Origin: Echinococcus granulosus
Taxonomy: Eukaryota > Platyhelminthes > Cestoda > Cyclophyllidea > Taeniidae
DNA length: 64,000 nt
Reading direction: 5' to 3'
NCBI RefSeq assembly: GCF_000524195.1
Contig: NW_020170383.1
Coordinates: 2,617,589 to 2,681,588 of the forward strand
Position numbers and translations under genes: made by a program. Under the pieces are notes generated by a model. It was given only the letters and a program-made list of their open reading frames with translations. It was not told the DNA's origin and made no database searches. Below are positions 1-13,700 of this stretch, one piece after another. Every line of letters starts with the position of its first letter. Positions within the stretch are counted from its first letter, which is position 1.

Positions 1-1101
1 CGTTTTGTTCTTGGTTTTGGCGTTCAGTGGCCCAGAGCCAATGCTCTTCTTGTTCTGTCTGTCGAACTGACTATAGTGAAATATCGTTTTGTTGTCTCCT
101 CCAGCATGTGTATTGTGCAGAGTTCCATTAGTAGAGCACTAGCAACGCTAGCAGCCTACTTCATCCCCTATTGGCGTTGGCTCCATTTAGCTATCATATC
201 ACCCCTCGCCCTAGGAATCCCTCAGTTCTGGATTTTACCGGAGTCACCACGATGGCTGCTTTCTAAAAAACGTTGGAACGAGGCAGCGGATGTACTATAT
301 AAGGGTTACCTCATAAACACGGGAGGTCGCTATTTTTGTCAAGGGAAGAAAAACAGAGAAACCACACTTGAAGATTTTCGTAAATACCTTTCTCTCATTA
401 TTGCGGAGGAAGAGGAGAATGAAGTGAGCAAAGAGACTCCACAGACCTACTTCTACCGATTCTTCGATCAACTTAGGCAGCCCTATCGTACGTTTCATCT
501 TGCAAAAGTCAGTCTGATTGCCACATTCCTCTTCGGCACTCAAGCTGCCTGTCTCTTTGGCATGTTGCTCTACGCACGCATTGTCAGAGGCTATGTTTAC
601 TTAGTAGCACTCGCAAATAATTTTACTGGAATTCCTGGCGCTGTTCTATCGGCCGTGCTTTATGCGAAGATCCGCCGTCGTAAACTGCCCCTCATGATGA
701 CTTACATTTGCGCGGCCTTTTGTCTCGCCTTGGGAGGGATCTGCGCCGCAGTTAAGGTACCAACCGACGACATAGTTCTCGCCGTGTACTCTAATCTTGG
801 TCTCATGCTCTGCACAGCTATAAGCAATATGGTTTTCACCTACATACCCGAGCTCTTTCCCTCCTGTATCCGATCCCAGGGTCTGGGAAATGCGGCAGGT
901 CTGGGAAGATTCGGGGCAGCCTTGGGAGCCTTTATAAACAGTCTAGATACCAGTGTGGCACATGGAATTCCCCTTTTGGTGTATGCCGGGCTGCTGCTTC
1001 TGGCGTGTCTTGCTCTTGTGTTTTTGCCTGATACTACGGGTGAGAACCTTGAAGACAGGATTGTGAGGGGAGAAAGGGAAATCTTAATTAGTGATATCTG
1101 A
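1..1101 (+). CDS. SLC22-like organic ion transporter (MFS), 5' partial
   Basis: C-terminal 366 residues of a major-facilitator transporter of the SLC22 (organic cation/anion/carnitine) type. The frame is open from base 1, so the GTG at 76 is internal and the start lies upstream of the window. Visible SLC22 signatures: RFVLGFG near the window start, the helix 4-6 block ending YWRWLHLA, then LPESPRWLLSK (the family LPESPRWL motif) at the start of the large central loop, an RIRRRKLP-like cytosolic loop with clustered arginines (AKIRRRKLP), and YIPELFPSCIRSQGLG, matching the family pattern Y-x-E-L-[YF]-P-x-x-x-R-x-x-G. About eight hydrophobic membrane segments are visible, and the tail LPDTTGENLED resembles the LPETKG...E end of SLC22. 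The whole 1.1 kb is a single exon segment. Substrate cannot be predicted. A polyadenylation signal follows 43 nt after the stop. The family is well supported; the subfamily is not. Confidence 0.88.
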   Translation, partial: RFVLGFGVQWPRANALLVLSVELTIVKYRFVVSSSMCIVQSSISRALATLAAYFIPYWRWLHLAIISPLALGIPQFWILPESPRWLLSKKRWNEAADVLYKGYLINTGGRYFCQGKKNRETTLEDFRKYLSLIIAEEEENEVSKETPQTYFYRFFDQLRQPYRTFHLAKVSLIATFLFGTQAACLFGMLLYARIVRGYVYLVALANNFTGIPGAVLSAVLYAKIRRRKLPLMMTYICAAFCLALGGICAAVKVPTDDIVLAVYSNLGLMLCTAISNMVFTYIPELFPSCIRSQGLGNAAGLGRFGAALGAFINSLDTSVAHGIPLLVYAGLLLLACLALVFLPDTTGENLEDRIVRGEREILISDI

Positions 1102-1143
1102 CAGGTTGTGCATTTATAAATTTTCCATCCACTTGAGTTCAGC

Positions 1144-1149
1144 AATAAA
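1144..1149 (+). terminator. AATAAA polyadenylation signal of SLC22-like gene
   Basis: Canonical AATAAA 43 nt downstream of the stop codon of the transporter, implying a very short 3' UTR. Confidence 0.6.
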
Positions 1150-3375
1150 ACTAATGAGTTTATTAATTTGATACTTTGTGTGACTTAACGTAGCCCTCTT
1201 CAGATCCAAAATTCGTAAAAGTAAATATCCAGACAATCATTTCACTGCAATTTAAGGTTTTAAATATCCTGATAAAAAACAGTTCTGCAACACTATAATT
1301 TACATTCCAAGTAGAATGCTTACATTTGGCCTTAATATCACCGAAAGGCAGTCCCTTTGGGAGGTCATTCAGCTTCTCAACTTCAAATTAAACCGCTTTC
1401 AATGATCAAATGGCGGAACAGCCACCACTTTTATGCCAGAGCAGGTGACCAAAGTTCATAGAGTTAAGAAATTAGAGTTAAGGGAAAACTTCATTTTTAT
1501 TAATGAAATACTTGAAAGTAATATTCGTTTTCAAGGGCGGAAATGTGTATCATCTGTGTGGTCGACCTTGAGCCTTCTGGCTGTTTACAGAAGTAGCTTT
1601 TTAAATCAGTGTTTAGAGGCAGGAATCAGTTGCAATGGATTTAATGCAAATCGAATGTTGACAATGAAAAATCGAAACCGCATATTAGCTCAGGGCTTGC
1701 TTTTAAATAATCTCGGAATCCCTAGTACTTTTACCTCGTAAACACGGTCAAAAACAATATGCAGAATTACTTTGTACTATTGGTATCAAATACGGAGAAT
1801 AATCGAATCCCATAAAACAGGCATTTAAGGTATTGCCTCCTTAAAATATTTCTTGATAAATATTTTTGTCCGCTTAAGCCCAAGGCCTGGCGAACGTTGC
1901 ATTGGTGGTTCATTTTAAATCGTAATTTAGGTAGAAACACATTGGAGCTACCCATGTACCAAGATATCTGAAGGAATCACACTTGCAACGAAAATTTTTA
2001 AACAGAAATAGACCTAATTAAACTACATATTTGGTTACATGGCCTTAGCCAATCTTCAGCACATTGGCTATCTCGCATTTGGGATGGAACTATGCCACTC
2101 GCAGCCCCAGCTCCGACCGTTTCCGAGCCAATACGAAACATTGTCTGAAGCAATAGCTTAAGCTTGTCGATTCAATATCTTAACTTTTGAACCCATGTTT
2201 TAGCAAAGAAAATCGCTTTTGATGGGCAGTTAAACCACATTGATTATATGATGGTTTTACCAAAATAAGTGAGCATCACCATCATCAAATAAATGATTTA
2301 ACCCAGGTCAAATGGAAGCATTATGTAGCACCTCGAGACATAATACTTGGGTAGAATATATATTCAGCACATAGAAGGACCCAAGACTGCTGGTATGGCC
2401 CAAAGGCCATCCCACCCGGAAAAGATATTATACCCAAGACACAAATTTCCCTTTCCATAACCGAAAGCTAAGCAGCTAACGTAATACAGCTAAATAGCGC
2501 ACTGCTCCAATGGGAAAAGAACACAATTACATGCCGCAGGAAAGCTAGTGTATACATTTGTGAAAGCAAAATCACGGTTTTAACCAAATTTTACTAAATT
2601 AAACTGGTTTTTGACTAAAATTTCTGTAATTTGTCACCGGAATATAAATCGAAAGAAATTGAGTCGAATTTACGTCCAAGTAGTAACTACATTGGTTTTA
2701 CAACTAACACTTAAAGAAAGCGTGAAAGAGAAGGCCATTGTGCACACCCTATTTGTAACATTTTTAACGGAATGCATGCAGTTTAAGCCACCACCTAAGA
2801 CTCACCCTACTGTAGTGATTTGATTTTTGGTTTAGCTGTATACTTCACTAGGCCAATTACTCATTCTTTAGAGCTTATTTCACCGTTTGGCCGAACGGAC
2901 TCTTCTATTCCCCATAGCCTTCCAGCCTTTCTGTACATTGACCATGAATCTCCCACCACCTTGGCAGGGGAACTTCTACATTTCCAGCAGAGGAAAAATC
3001 CAATAAAAGTAAAGTATGTGTTCCAAATACCCATTTGCACAGCTAGACTACTTGCACATGTGCATTCTTTAAAATGGACCACTAAACAATCTTTAGTACC
3101 GTCTGATAATCAAAATTCACTGTAGAAATTAGATACAAACTCAGCGTATTTTTATCAAGTTACAGAATAGTTATGGATACCATTAAGTCCTTTTTTTACG
3201 TGGAATACTGGCGTGCGAACTGACCTAATGAAATAGTTCGTAACTCACATTTTTATTGAACCATCCCAATTAATGGTTAGCAGATGATGTTACTGCTGGA
3301 CTTCCCTCATTTGAATTATGATTAGTAGGCTGGCCGGTACGTTGGCAATTTAGCCTATTCTTACTTTCTCAAAAG
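1150..3375. other. Intergenic region, SLC22-like to Arp1
   Basis: About 2.2 kb of AT-rich sequence between two + strand genes. Only short orphan frames are present (about 100 codons or less), without recognisable domains or paired splice sites. It should hold the Arp1 promoter, but no convincing core promoter element can be assigned by eye. Confidence 0.5.
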
Positions 3376-6300
3376 ATGGAGACAATGATAATGAACCAGC
3401 CCATAGTTGTGGATATGGTACGCAATTCCTCTCAACTTACAATAAATTTTGGCAGTCGCCTTGTAAGAATGGTGTCATAGAACAGCTCCAATCGCTTTAT
3501 TAAATTACCATTCATCCGACCCGTATTATTTGTTGCTCAAAGCTAGTTTGCTTTGTAGTCTTATCCTCTATGTGTTTTTATCGACTGAAGACTTAGTAGG
3601 CCAATAGTTCCTATGCAACCTAAAGTTGTCTTGATAAAATATCCGCTTAATGAAGGCGAAATGAAATGCGACCATATCATCAAGCGAATTATTTTCAGTA
3701 CTTATGGGAAGAAGTGCTAAACCACACCTTAAGAAGCCAACAGTAGTAAGGTATATGTTTGTCAATCCTACTTTATCTGTTGGTCCCAATCTCATCATCC
3801 GGTTAATTAATTAATTGGGCAAGTCGTTTCATCTCGATGAACAGTTGAGCCACGAAGATTAAATTTTTTCCCGCCTAATAGGGCACTGGTGTGCTTAAGG
3901 CAGGATTCGCGGGTGACCAGACTCCGAGGCATTATTTCCCAAATTTGTGAGTTCATTAGTGATCTCCATCACGTAAATCAGTCTTTTGTTGAACACTAAT
4001 GCCTTCCACATCATAAACTATAGCATTGGACGACCCAAACATGTACGAGCGATGGCAGGCGCGATCGAAGGGGATCGCTTTATTGGTCCAAGAGCACAAG
4101 AACACCGAGGTCTATTGAACATCCGTTACCCCATTGAGCATGGCATTGTGCGCGACTGGTGTGATATGGAACACATCTGGCACTACATCTACAGCAAGGA
4201 GCAACTGACGGTCAGTTCGGAGGAACATCCGGTTCTACTCACCGAGGCACCACTCAACCCCAAGCACAATCGTGAGAGAATGGCTGAGATGCTCTTTGAG
4301 ACCTTCGGTGTTCCTGCCCTTTACGTCTCCATGCAAGCTGTGCTGAGTCTGTGAGTTTGTACGCCTTTAAAGTGGGGTTTTGTGACTCATGTCATTTTGT
4401 ACGGTGCTTTTTCTGTGTATGTGCTTGTGATCCCAGCTGATGGTAGAATAACTAACAAGGACTGATCTTGTAACGAATGCTAAAAAATGCACTCAATTTT
4501 TGACTCAGTATCTTTGAAAGTTGTGCGCGGATACGATACTCTTCCTAGACATATGTATTTTACTTTTGGGAGCGAATTTCCTATTCTTGGATCTTTTCTT
4601 TATATGTTGACGGAAAATGTGGTTTCTTGGATTTTTCGGAGGTGATTGAGATTTTTAAATGGCTACCATTACTGGTATCATTTATGAGACGAACTCTCTG
4701 GCTGACGCCGTTGTAGTACCCACAAACAATTTTTGGTTTGAATGAGAATCCGGCGACGCATTTAATAAGATGTTTGTTTTTTTTTAATTTGTTCTGGTTG
4801 GTAAACCAGAATAAGCGGCCTTCGGCTGCCGGAAATTATGTCTTCCGTCAAAACCATTTGAAAGTGTGTAGTGATTCCAAGACTTCATAGCATTCCGAAA
4901 AAAAATAGGGCTGATTTTTAAATCAAGGTCTGCTTTATAATTGGTTTAACCGTGCATCAGGTTGTTTATTTTAGTACTTTAGTGCATATTTGGATTGAAT
5001 GCTTTGAATTAGGACTTAACTTGCTACATGATCGTAAAGCGTTGTTTTACTAATCCATACTCATCGTGGAAATGGAAACTGAAGCACATGCTACTGCCAC
5101 TCAGACAGAAATTATCTAGTCATTTTCGTCAGAACTAACGGTTTGATTTATTCATTAAGGTCTCGGTATAATTATTGATAAACTTTGGACCAGATAATTG
5201 AGTTAATTAACCACCCATATCCTATCCACGATCCTAGCTTTATTTTCTATGAAGCGGTCGAGCAGGTTTACCTTGTGGCGCCTAAGTTACTTATGTAGAA
5301 GTTGTGGGACCCAAGTGTGGGGAGAACTTCATTGCCGGCATCTTAGAGCCGGAAACATAACTGGCATGAATACAGCTGTGGATTATCAGCATGATATCCG
5401 TATCACAGCAGATCAAAAAGATATGCCTCTGCAGTAGCCTAATCACCCCCTCGCTTTGGACCCCGTCCTCTTAAATAAGTTACGCTTCGGGCCGAACGAC
5501 GGGGGTGGTGCTGGACTCGGGCGATGGGGTGACGCATGCGGCACCGATATACGAAGGCTATGCGCTCCCGCACTCCATTGAGCGTACCGACTTGGCTGGC
5601 CGCGACGTGACGCGTTACCTGCGCTTACTGCTACGCAAGGAAGGCACCGATCTGCACACGACAGCGGAGTTCGAAATTGTACGTCAGATCAAGGAGCGTT
5701 CCTGTTTCGTCAGCCTTAGCCCCGGCAAGGTGGAGGCAGTGGAGGCGCAGGAGTTTTACCGCCTACCCGACGGCTCTGCCCTCCAAATCGGCCCTGCCCG
5801 TTTCAAGGCGCCTGAACTTCTCTTCCGACCCGACCTTATTGGCGAGGAGTACTTCGGTGTTCATCAGGCAAGTTTTCATCACATTCTTACTCATTTTTAT
5901 GAACTGCGAACTACTTTTAGGCGTGAAGTAGGGCCGTTTTCTCCTCTTTTCCCGGCTGGTTAATTAAAATCATTTTATGCTTTTTCAACGTATTATTTAC
6001 GTCTGCATAAATGGGTTCAGTTATCGCTGGCTTTGGGGGAGGAGTGAATGCGGAACAGCGGTGTTAGTGAACCGGTGTCGCAGTGGTTGTATAGGCGATT
6101 TTTAGAAGTTATGCCAGGTTGTAGGTGAAACTCCTCGACACTTGTCATTATTTTTGTTGCGTTGATGTCTTATAATTGTTTCCTGTTTACCCACTACTGT
6201 CACCTATGCGCAACTTAATGTTTTCATTATGGAATTCTTAAGACGATCTCGGTGGTTAAACTGCGGCCCTAGTTTGACATCTTATGTTCACATCCTAAAT

Positions 6301-9300
6301 AATTTTCACTCTCGTTTAGGGAAATCTGTTATCATTGAGTTTTTAAAGGTCAAACAGATTTTTTAATTCTGAATGACCGTGAATGCAATGCGTTGGTTTA
6401 CATGGTACAGCTGAAGGCTAGATGAATATAAAGTGTTGTTTCCAATTAGTCCAATTTTTTATCCCTGCCTAATTGTACGAAGCACTTTTCATGGCAAAAT
6501 TCGCCAGATGATTTAGATTAGGATTAATCACTCTCTAACGGCTTTATTTGTCCATATATGAGCTGATAAATCATTGATGGTATTTCAAGAAATCTACTGT
6601 TGTTAACTGCCCCTTTAAAAGCGTCTACCAACTAATGTTAGTAACTGCAAAGCAGATAATAGGAATAGTTCTCCAACAACCCACTTCAGAGATTCAGGGT
6701 TTCGAGAATAGACGTACTCCTTTGGCGCATTACTTACAAGGCATAAATCGCAAAACTTTTTCACTTGTTTCAGATTATTTCTTCCAGACAGTTCATCTGA
6801 CAGTTTGAATTCTCGGAATACACTTATTGATGCACATCACCATTAAAGCTAGCAAGAACTGCGCGTTTTTTTCCACTGGAATTGGAACTATTTTTTAGCT
6901 ATTGCTTCCTGGACTATTTGGGTCTTAAAACTCTAGCAAATTCTGAAATACATCCACCTTGAAAGGTGGTGGCGCCTTTTTGATCAGTGCAGAGCACTTC
7001 TACGTTACCTTCTTTTTTATGTTTGTTTACATTGGGTAAATGAACTAATTATAACTTCGTGCTCTATTAGCAGTGTTAAAAATATAAATCAGGCCCACGT
7101 GAGTCTTCCTGCTCATTTCAGAATGTTGCATATACTTGTTTTGCTTTTTCCTAGCATTGAAGGTTGACGTTCTGGGGCAGACCTTCCATTTTGTTGTTCA
7201 CATCTATTCAGGATACACTAGTGCTGAATTTTTACTCAAAAAAGACCATAAAATCCTTGATACATATCAAAATACCGTTTTGCATAACTGTAAAGGAAAA
7301 TAACCTTTGATTGTTCTGTAAATAAACAGACATTTTTTCTCGAAGAATAATATATTTTGTCAGAATAATTAACGACTTTCGTTCCCTTTGTTGGTGATAT
7401 GGTCTAAATGAATTCTTCCAAGTATTCCGTCCCATACTATGCATTTCTTTGGTTCCATATTTCCTAGCTTTCTATTTCTTGTCTAAATTTGCACCTGCCG
7501 ACAAAAGTCGTGGGAACCTTTCCAAACCCCATTATTGTAAACTGTTTGGATTTACCATTCTTTTGATTTTATCCTTTTTTCTGAGTGGTGATAAGTCATT
7601 CACTCGTCCCTCACTTGAGTCTTCATCGATTGACTGACGATGGCGAACCCTCATGTCAATGACGAGATTTTGAAAGACGTAAAATACTATATGGGAAATT
7701 TCATCACACCCTGTTTTGGACTTGATCAGTCGTTCATAAATTTGCTCTTTCGTGTCCTTTAATAATTACCGAAGTATTCGATGTACCACCATTTGTGGAC
7801 CCATGTCTATACCTGAACGGAATTATCGATTTTTGGGGGCCGTGGGTGGATCCAGCAGAAGATGGCAAAATTCCCACAATGAGTATGCTTGCATGCACAT
7901 GGCCCTGTGCATTGATCCGCGCAGGTACACACGTACACACCCACTCGTGCCTGCTCGCAGTTGTGCTATCGTACACCTGTTGGAGCCTGCTAAAATTATG
8001 CATTCTCTGCTTGTTGGTGGCTTGCAAGCTCTGCGTACTAATATGTGTTAGATAAGCTACGATTCTACCTCATCTCACAGCATCCATCTCGGCCCGTGCT
8101 TGACCGTCTTAATCGTCGGGTACTCCGTTCATTTAGTGAAACCGACTACTCATTCATCCAATTGCCTGTGCTATTATGAGGGCAGATTCAATGCACTTGC
8201 CATTGCTACCATTGCATAAATTGCGAAAATTTGTGAGTCATGTGGGTTTCCTTATAGAGCTAAAGGGATCTCACCATTGTCCAGTCATTCATGGGACTAG
8301 TCATAGAAACAGTAACGTCTGTCGATGTTGTGAGTGAAAATTTTGTTTGTCACTAAAAAAATAGTACTCACAAATAGATTTTGCGTGATATATAAAAGTC
8401 TCTTCCCATAACCTTGGTGTCAGCAGTCTTCATGCAGCATCGGGTAATATTATTTGGCCATTTTTTCTCACACAGAAGTGTATCTTGTCTACTAATTTAG
8501 TGTTTTTGAGCTGTTTCGTATCTCCCAATTGTATTGATTTGAGTATCAAAACTAATCTTAAGTTTGGTTTTAGGAGACGATTATGATTGTTATTGCCTCC
8601 CCGTTTTTATGTTACTGCTGTGTTTGGAAGTGTGCATTCTCCGACAGCTGAGCACCATATTTCGAGCAATTTTTTCTTCGTCATTTCTCATTAAATTACA
8701 TTGGCTTTAATTTATAAGAATTCAATATAGGTTTGATTCCATTTTTTTTCCAAAAGAAAATACTAACGAATTGTATTTTGGCTAGTATTCTTGTACCAGC
8801 GTTTTTGTATACCCAACATTCAAATAATTGTATTTATTTTATCACGTTCCTGACAACTTAACACCTCTGTAGGAGCCTGATGTATCACTTTTCCGTTTTC
8901 TTACTACTCTTTCTACTAGGTGCTGGCATATTCCATTCAGAAGTCAGATATGGATCTACGTCGAATGTTGTATGAAAACATCGTCCTATCAGGTGGCTCG
9001 ACATTATTAAAAGGTATGATTTACATAAAGGGTGCATCTTTACGCGAAACCAAATCATATTGTTTCTGACTTTAGTATAGTATAGATGTCAGTGTCTCTT
9101 AAAAAGGCATCATTTTAAACTTGTTCAAAAAAATTTGCAACCATCATTCATCAATTTCCTGTGCTTACTCATGTTACAGAGGCTAATCAAATTGACTGTC
9201 AATTTTAATCTTTTTATACAAGTAATTAAGTTTTGCAGTGGCAATTTTCATATTTTGCTCAAAATAAACGCTAGTTCATAGATTACTCCTATACTAAGTT

Positions 9301-10590
9301 CAAACGCTCCTTCGTTTTTTAGTAAGGCAGGTGAATACTCGTATGCTTCGCCTAAATGGCGGAAAAATCTGTTATATTGAAGAGCACTTCCGGCTCCTAA
9401 TGGCCTTTCGTTATTGTTGCTTTGCAGATGAAACCCGATAGGTTACCGTTAATTGTAGTGCCGGTTTTGAAGTCAAAGCTTCTTAAAGAATTGATAAGTT
9501 TCGATCGGCTTTTTCGATATTGATATGGTTTTTATGCCTTCCACGCGTATTTATTGATACAAATTCGACTTTGAATGAAAGAAATTTAATGAACCAATGG
9601 CGTTTTTTGAAAGATTCTCAGAATGAGTCACCTTGGAGCTGCTAAATTGGTGGCTGGTTAATTCAATCGAAACAATCGGGAATGTTTATGACTAGTTATG
9701 ACTCATTACTTTGTTTGCTGAGCATTGAAAACATCAGATGAAAGCAGAAGTAACAAACCTGCCAATCGATTTTATGCCATTAATTGTTATTTTTCTGCAC
9801 CACAGAAAGTAAGCTCACTTCATCTGAGCATTTTTAAAGGTAGATTTCAAAAGGAAATATCAGATAAATCCCCACACAACTGAATTAATTGAAATGAATA
9901 TCTTTGAAATTTCACTCGCAAATTTTACCTAAGCTGGCTTTGCATCCGTCTTCCATTCTGAACGGCTGTTTAGCCCTCCCGCCACTGACAAAATTACCTT
10001 TACTTTATTAGTTTGAGTAAAATTTATTGAAAATCGGCAGATCTCTTCACCAGTATGAGATACGCCATTCGTTTGTTCCCTTTTGAAAGTAAAACATCAT
10101 GAGCAATGTTGCAAATGGGACCATTGTGATGAAATATTGAGCATACGCAAGGGTATTTTGAATAACTATTTTGCATGACATCAACACCCGGAACAATTTT
10201 TCCCATGTGTGGTTTACCTTTCTTTTCAGTAAATGCAGTAGTCCTAGTTTGATCGAGTAATTTGGTGAATTTGTTTTTTTCGTTCGTTTATGAGAGCATG
10301 GCAAATGGGCAGGTACGGCCGAGTAGAACATGCATGATACTCTACCATATCAGCCCTCCATTCTCTCGTTTTTTCTCCTCCCAGGTTTCGGTGCCCGTCT
10401 ACTGCTAGAGATGAAACGCATGGCCCCGAAGGACGCAAAGTTGCGTATCTCTGCTCCCAACGAACGTCTCTACTCCACGTGGATCGGCGGCTCTATTCTC
10501 GCCTCGCTGGCCACGTTCAAGAACATGTGGGTCTCCAAGCATGAGTACGAAAGCGAGGGTCCTGCCGTTCTGCATCGAAAATTCCTCTGA
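3376..10590 (+). CDS. ACTR1A: Arp1 / alpha-centractin (dynactin actin-like filament subunit), complete
   Basis: Exons 3376-3417, 3882-3946, 4024-4350, 5480-5867, 8920-9013, 10385-10590; the summed length is in frame and gives 373 residues (human ACTR1A 376). Arp1 forms the short filament of dynactin, the dynein cofactor. The actin fold is visible throughout: NQPIVVD then [13 protein letters not shown] (first phosphate loop), [66 protein letters not shown] (second phosphate loop), [15 protein letters not shown] (adenosine loop), [15 protein letters not shown] and the C-terminal HRKFL. The residue pattern is Arp1 rather than conventional actin ([17 protein letters not shown]). Introns: four GT-AG, plus one GC-AG (5868-8919). 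Intron 2 is only 77 bp; intron 4 is about 3 kb. The start ATG at 3376 gives a 14-residue first exon matching the family N-terminus. Oddity: the Asn of the D-N-G phosphate loop is Met here. Confidence 0.95.
5868..8919 (+). other. GC-AG intron 4 of Arp1
   Basis: The exon ends CAG followed by GCAAGTTTTC, and the acceptor is TTCTACTAG before GTGCTGGCATAT. No GT donor at or near this point joins the conserved residues HQ to [13 protein letters not shown] in frame, so the donor is GC. The 3 kb intron contains only short orphan frames. Confidence 0.85.
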
Positions 10591-10720
10591 CATCCCTCAT
10601 CCGCTTCCTCACTCACCAAGTCTCTCGATCCACTATTTTACTGTTTGCAAATTATCCTGTGAATTGTGTTCTCTTTCACCCACTCTCTTCCTCTGTCTTT
10701 TGGGTACTGGAAATACCATC

Positions 10721-10726
10721 AATAAA
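10721..10726 (+). terminator. AATAAA polyadenylation signal of Arp1
   Basis: Canonical AATAAA 130 nt after the Arp1 stop codon, preceded by a pyrimidine-rich 3' UTR. Confidence 0.6.
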
Positions 10727-10739
10727 ATCGTCTACTGAG

Positions 10740-13700
10740 CTGATATGATTGGCTTGAAATATGAAATCATCGTTTGGCTTTTCTGATTACCATTAGGACG
10801 GGTGGGGATTAGTGTGTAAATGAAAACCGGTTGCTTCGTCTTCATTACTGTCGACACCATGCATCTGAATTAGTCAGTGGTGTTTCTTCCCATTTAACGT
10901 TTGGAAGTAACAATGAGGTTTTTGGGCGTGGGTGTCCCAACGTCTTGTCAGGTGGCTTTGATAAAAAGTAAAAGGGCGTCGCAGCCTAGATCAGCTGAAC
11001 CGTTTTAGCGTGTCACTTCAGTGTCCCTACTCTTAAATAAGCCGATGAGAAGGTAGCAAACCGAAGAATTACTAGTCTCTCCCAAAAGGTATTTGTAATT
11101 GGTGAAATTGCGCTCAGTGGGTGGGCTGGACATGATTTTTTACTAAAATGCAATCGGTAAAAGTCGGTCAGCAGCATTTATACGTTCATGGGTGGTGATG
11201 GCGATAGGTCTTGAAATTAGTCCATTAAACTGAGGCCGTTTTGAATTCGTGTAAAGAATATCATGACATATGATGACAACAAACGGTGGATGTCACTGTT
11301 CATATTGCCCTAACCATCAACAAGTACCACTCTTTGACACTTTTTGATGCATCTTAACAGCATTGGGTGAAACATTCCCATTCTTCAAAGAAAGTTGTTT
11401 TTGGATATGATCGATCATTGACGTCCAGAAATGAACTTCATGCACTGGCCTACAAATTGCAAGTTTTGATGTTGATATTTTAATTAAGTCGTCAACTCGC
11501 AAAGTTAGTATAATACGTTGATTGCGTTAATCTAATTTCGGTAAAGGAGTCACTTTGGGTCTCTGCCTTTGTACCTTCGCCGGGTAGGCTGGCTCCGGGC
11601 CATGTCGGTAACACCACCCCGACTGTACATCGAATACGCATATTCTGATCGAGTATTATGTGTTCTCTCGCCTTCGGGAAAGATACTGCAAGATGTATTC
11701 TTTTAAAGATTTCTTAATTTACGTAGGTTCCCACAATTATTATAGATAGAATAGCATTGAAGTATGGAGCTCCTAAATTTGTTTAAGGTATATGAAAAAC
11801 AAAAATAAAACCACCGGCACTTTTTCTACCCCATTTTATCACTTCTATGATTTTGGTGCCTTAGAAGTGGATTAATGCATCTCCACTCTTCACTACCATT
11901 AATTGCATCCGGCTTCGAGTTAAACCAAACAAATAAAAGAAACACAACTTTGGGGGAACGAATTGAGTATTTGGTTAAAAAAATGGAAATACAACCCGTA
12001 ATGTTTACAGCTTCTTAGGTTAAAACTACACTACTGCCTCAGCTAAAGTCTGCATTCATGGCTGCTAACATCTAGCACCAAGTGGTTAATTAATGTGTAT
12101 TAAGATTTTCATTCACCGCATATACGGAACGCACAATGAAAATTAGAGAATTCATCAAACACTACACATGCGTTTTTTGCTGGTACTTATTTTTTGGATT
12201 AATTAATTGCTTTCACCCAAAATTCTGCGAATGAGCAATTTTACGTTGGGCAAGAATAGTTACACTAACAAACCCCACGAATTCGTGCGAAAGCGGTAAC
12301 TATAACAGCCTTCTAGACACTCTAGTTGCGATAAGCTGATTCTCCATCAAATTCCTCCATGTTTGAAATGCTGAAAGACTATTTATTTGCCAAAAACTGA
12401 TAATTGTATGTAGAATTCTCGCTTTTGCTAACAATTGGTATAGTCCTCCCAATTTTTTAAGCAAAATTTACATTTGATCAATAAAATGAAGGAATGAAGG
12501 CATAAGGCAAAAATGCCTTACATCCTAAGGAAATCCGTCTTCATGCTATCAAAACGACTTACAGTGACAGGATAATTTTACACTAATTGAAGGCGAGAAC
12601 AATTCCCCCTTTCTATTTCTATTATGTAACAGAAAGCCTGTATTTAAACCATGAACTCCTGCTGAATGCATCCATTTAGAAACCAAAAGACATTTGTGGT
12701 GTTCTTATACTTGCACACTCAGACAATGGGTAACATTACCTTCATATTCGGGTGAGTTTGCTGCTAGCATTACATGTGTAATTTTCCTACCTGAGCTTAG
12801 TATGGGTCGTGAGATGTTTTAAATTAATGATCGCCGGCTGCGCCGAATCACGCCGCAAACCGATTGGCCGAGTTTGAAACAATTACACCCCTAAGCGTAC
12901 TTCAATTTAAAAGTAGAGCCGATGCATATTGGAGCAGTAAAACTTCTATTGTTTAGGTTATATAAGTTACTTGCTCATAAACAACAATGTTTTGTAAGTA
13001 CGATATTGAACTATTAAATTTATTATTATTAACGTATATTAGGTGCAGTATTACGTGGACTTCTCGGTCTTTCTCGTTTAGGTTTTATACACTTTTATCC
13101 ATGCTTTGAGCCTTTAAAACCTTCTCTACCCTAATGCTACTGTCTACTAAGGAAAATCAATCACCACATTGGCAATTTGAAGGTAAAACATACTTACAAT
13201 TGCTTACTTCTCATAAACTTTCGGGAGAATTTTATTTTTTAAGACTTGATTACAAGCAGGTAGATCAGCTACTACGTGACTGTCGTAGATTGCTGAACAT
13301 GGGAAAATTCATGACAGCAATGGTAATGGAACTGCTCTAATCTCTCAGTGCTTGCACCAAAGTTGAATGATTCAGATTTGTTCAAGGGCCAAAATTTGCC
13401 TTAAAGGTTTTCACCATGAACACTTGACAAGATTCAAAAACTGAAATTTTACATATTGGAAAGGATAACAAATAACCTTTTTAAGCCGCATTTAAATAAC
13501 AAAGAAGTGAAAAAGAGGAATGCGCCAAGGTGGCAGCATTGGGGAGCAATTTCATACGCTTTAAATCGCTTGGATAGGCTTTGCTTTTATGCAAATTATC
13601 TGAACAGAGAGAAGTTGGTGTAATGTGTGCTTGTAGCATATCACCGTCTGGCCTTTGTAGATCAAACTCAAGCTTAATTTCAATCCTCTGGCATCGAAAT

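Noticed and set aside
76..1101. GTG at 76 as the start of the transporter
   Set aside because: The same frame is open back to base 1 and continues to match SLC22 proteins (RFVLGFG), so the start is outside the window.
7752..8055. Overlapping frames of 86-99 codons on both strands in the Arp1 intron
   Set aside because: Three frames open over the same less AT-rich patch indicates composition rather than coding. No domain, splice sites or family match.
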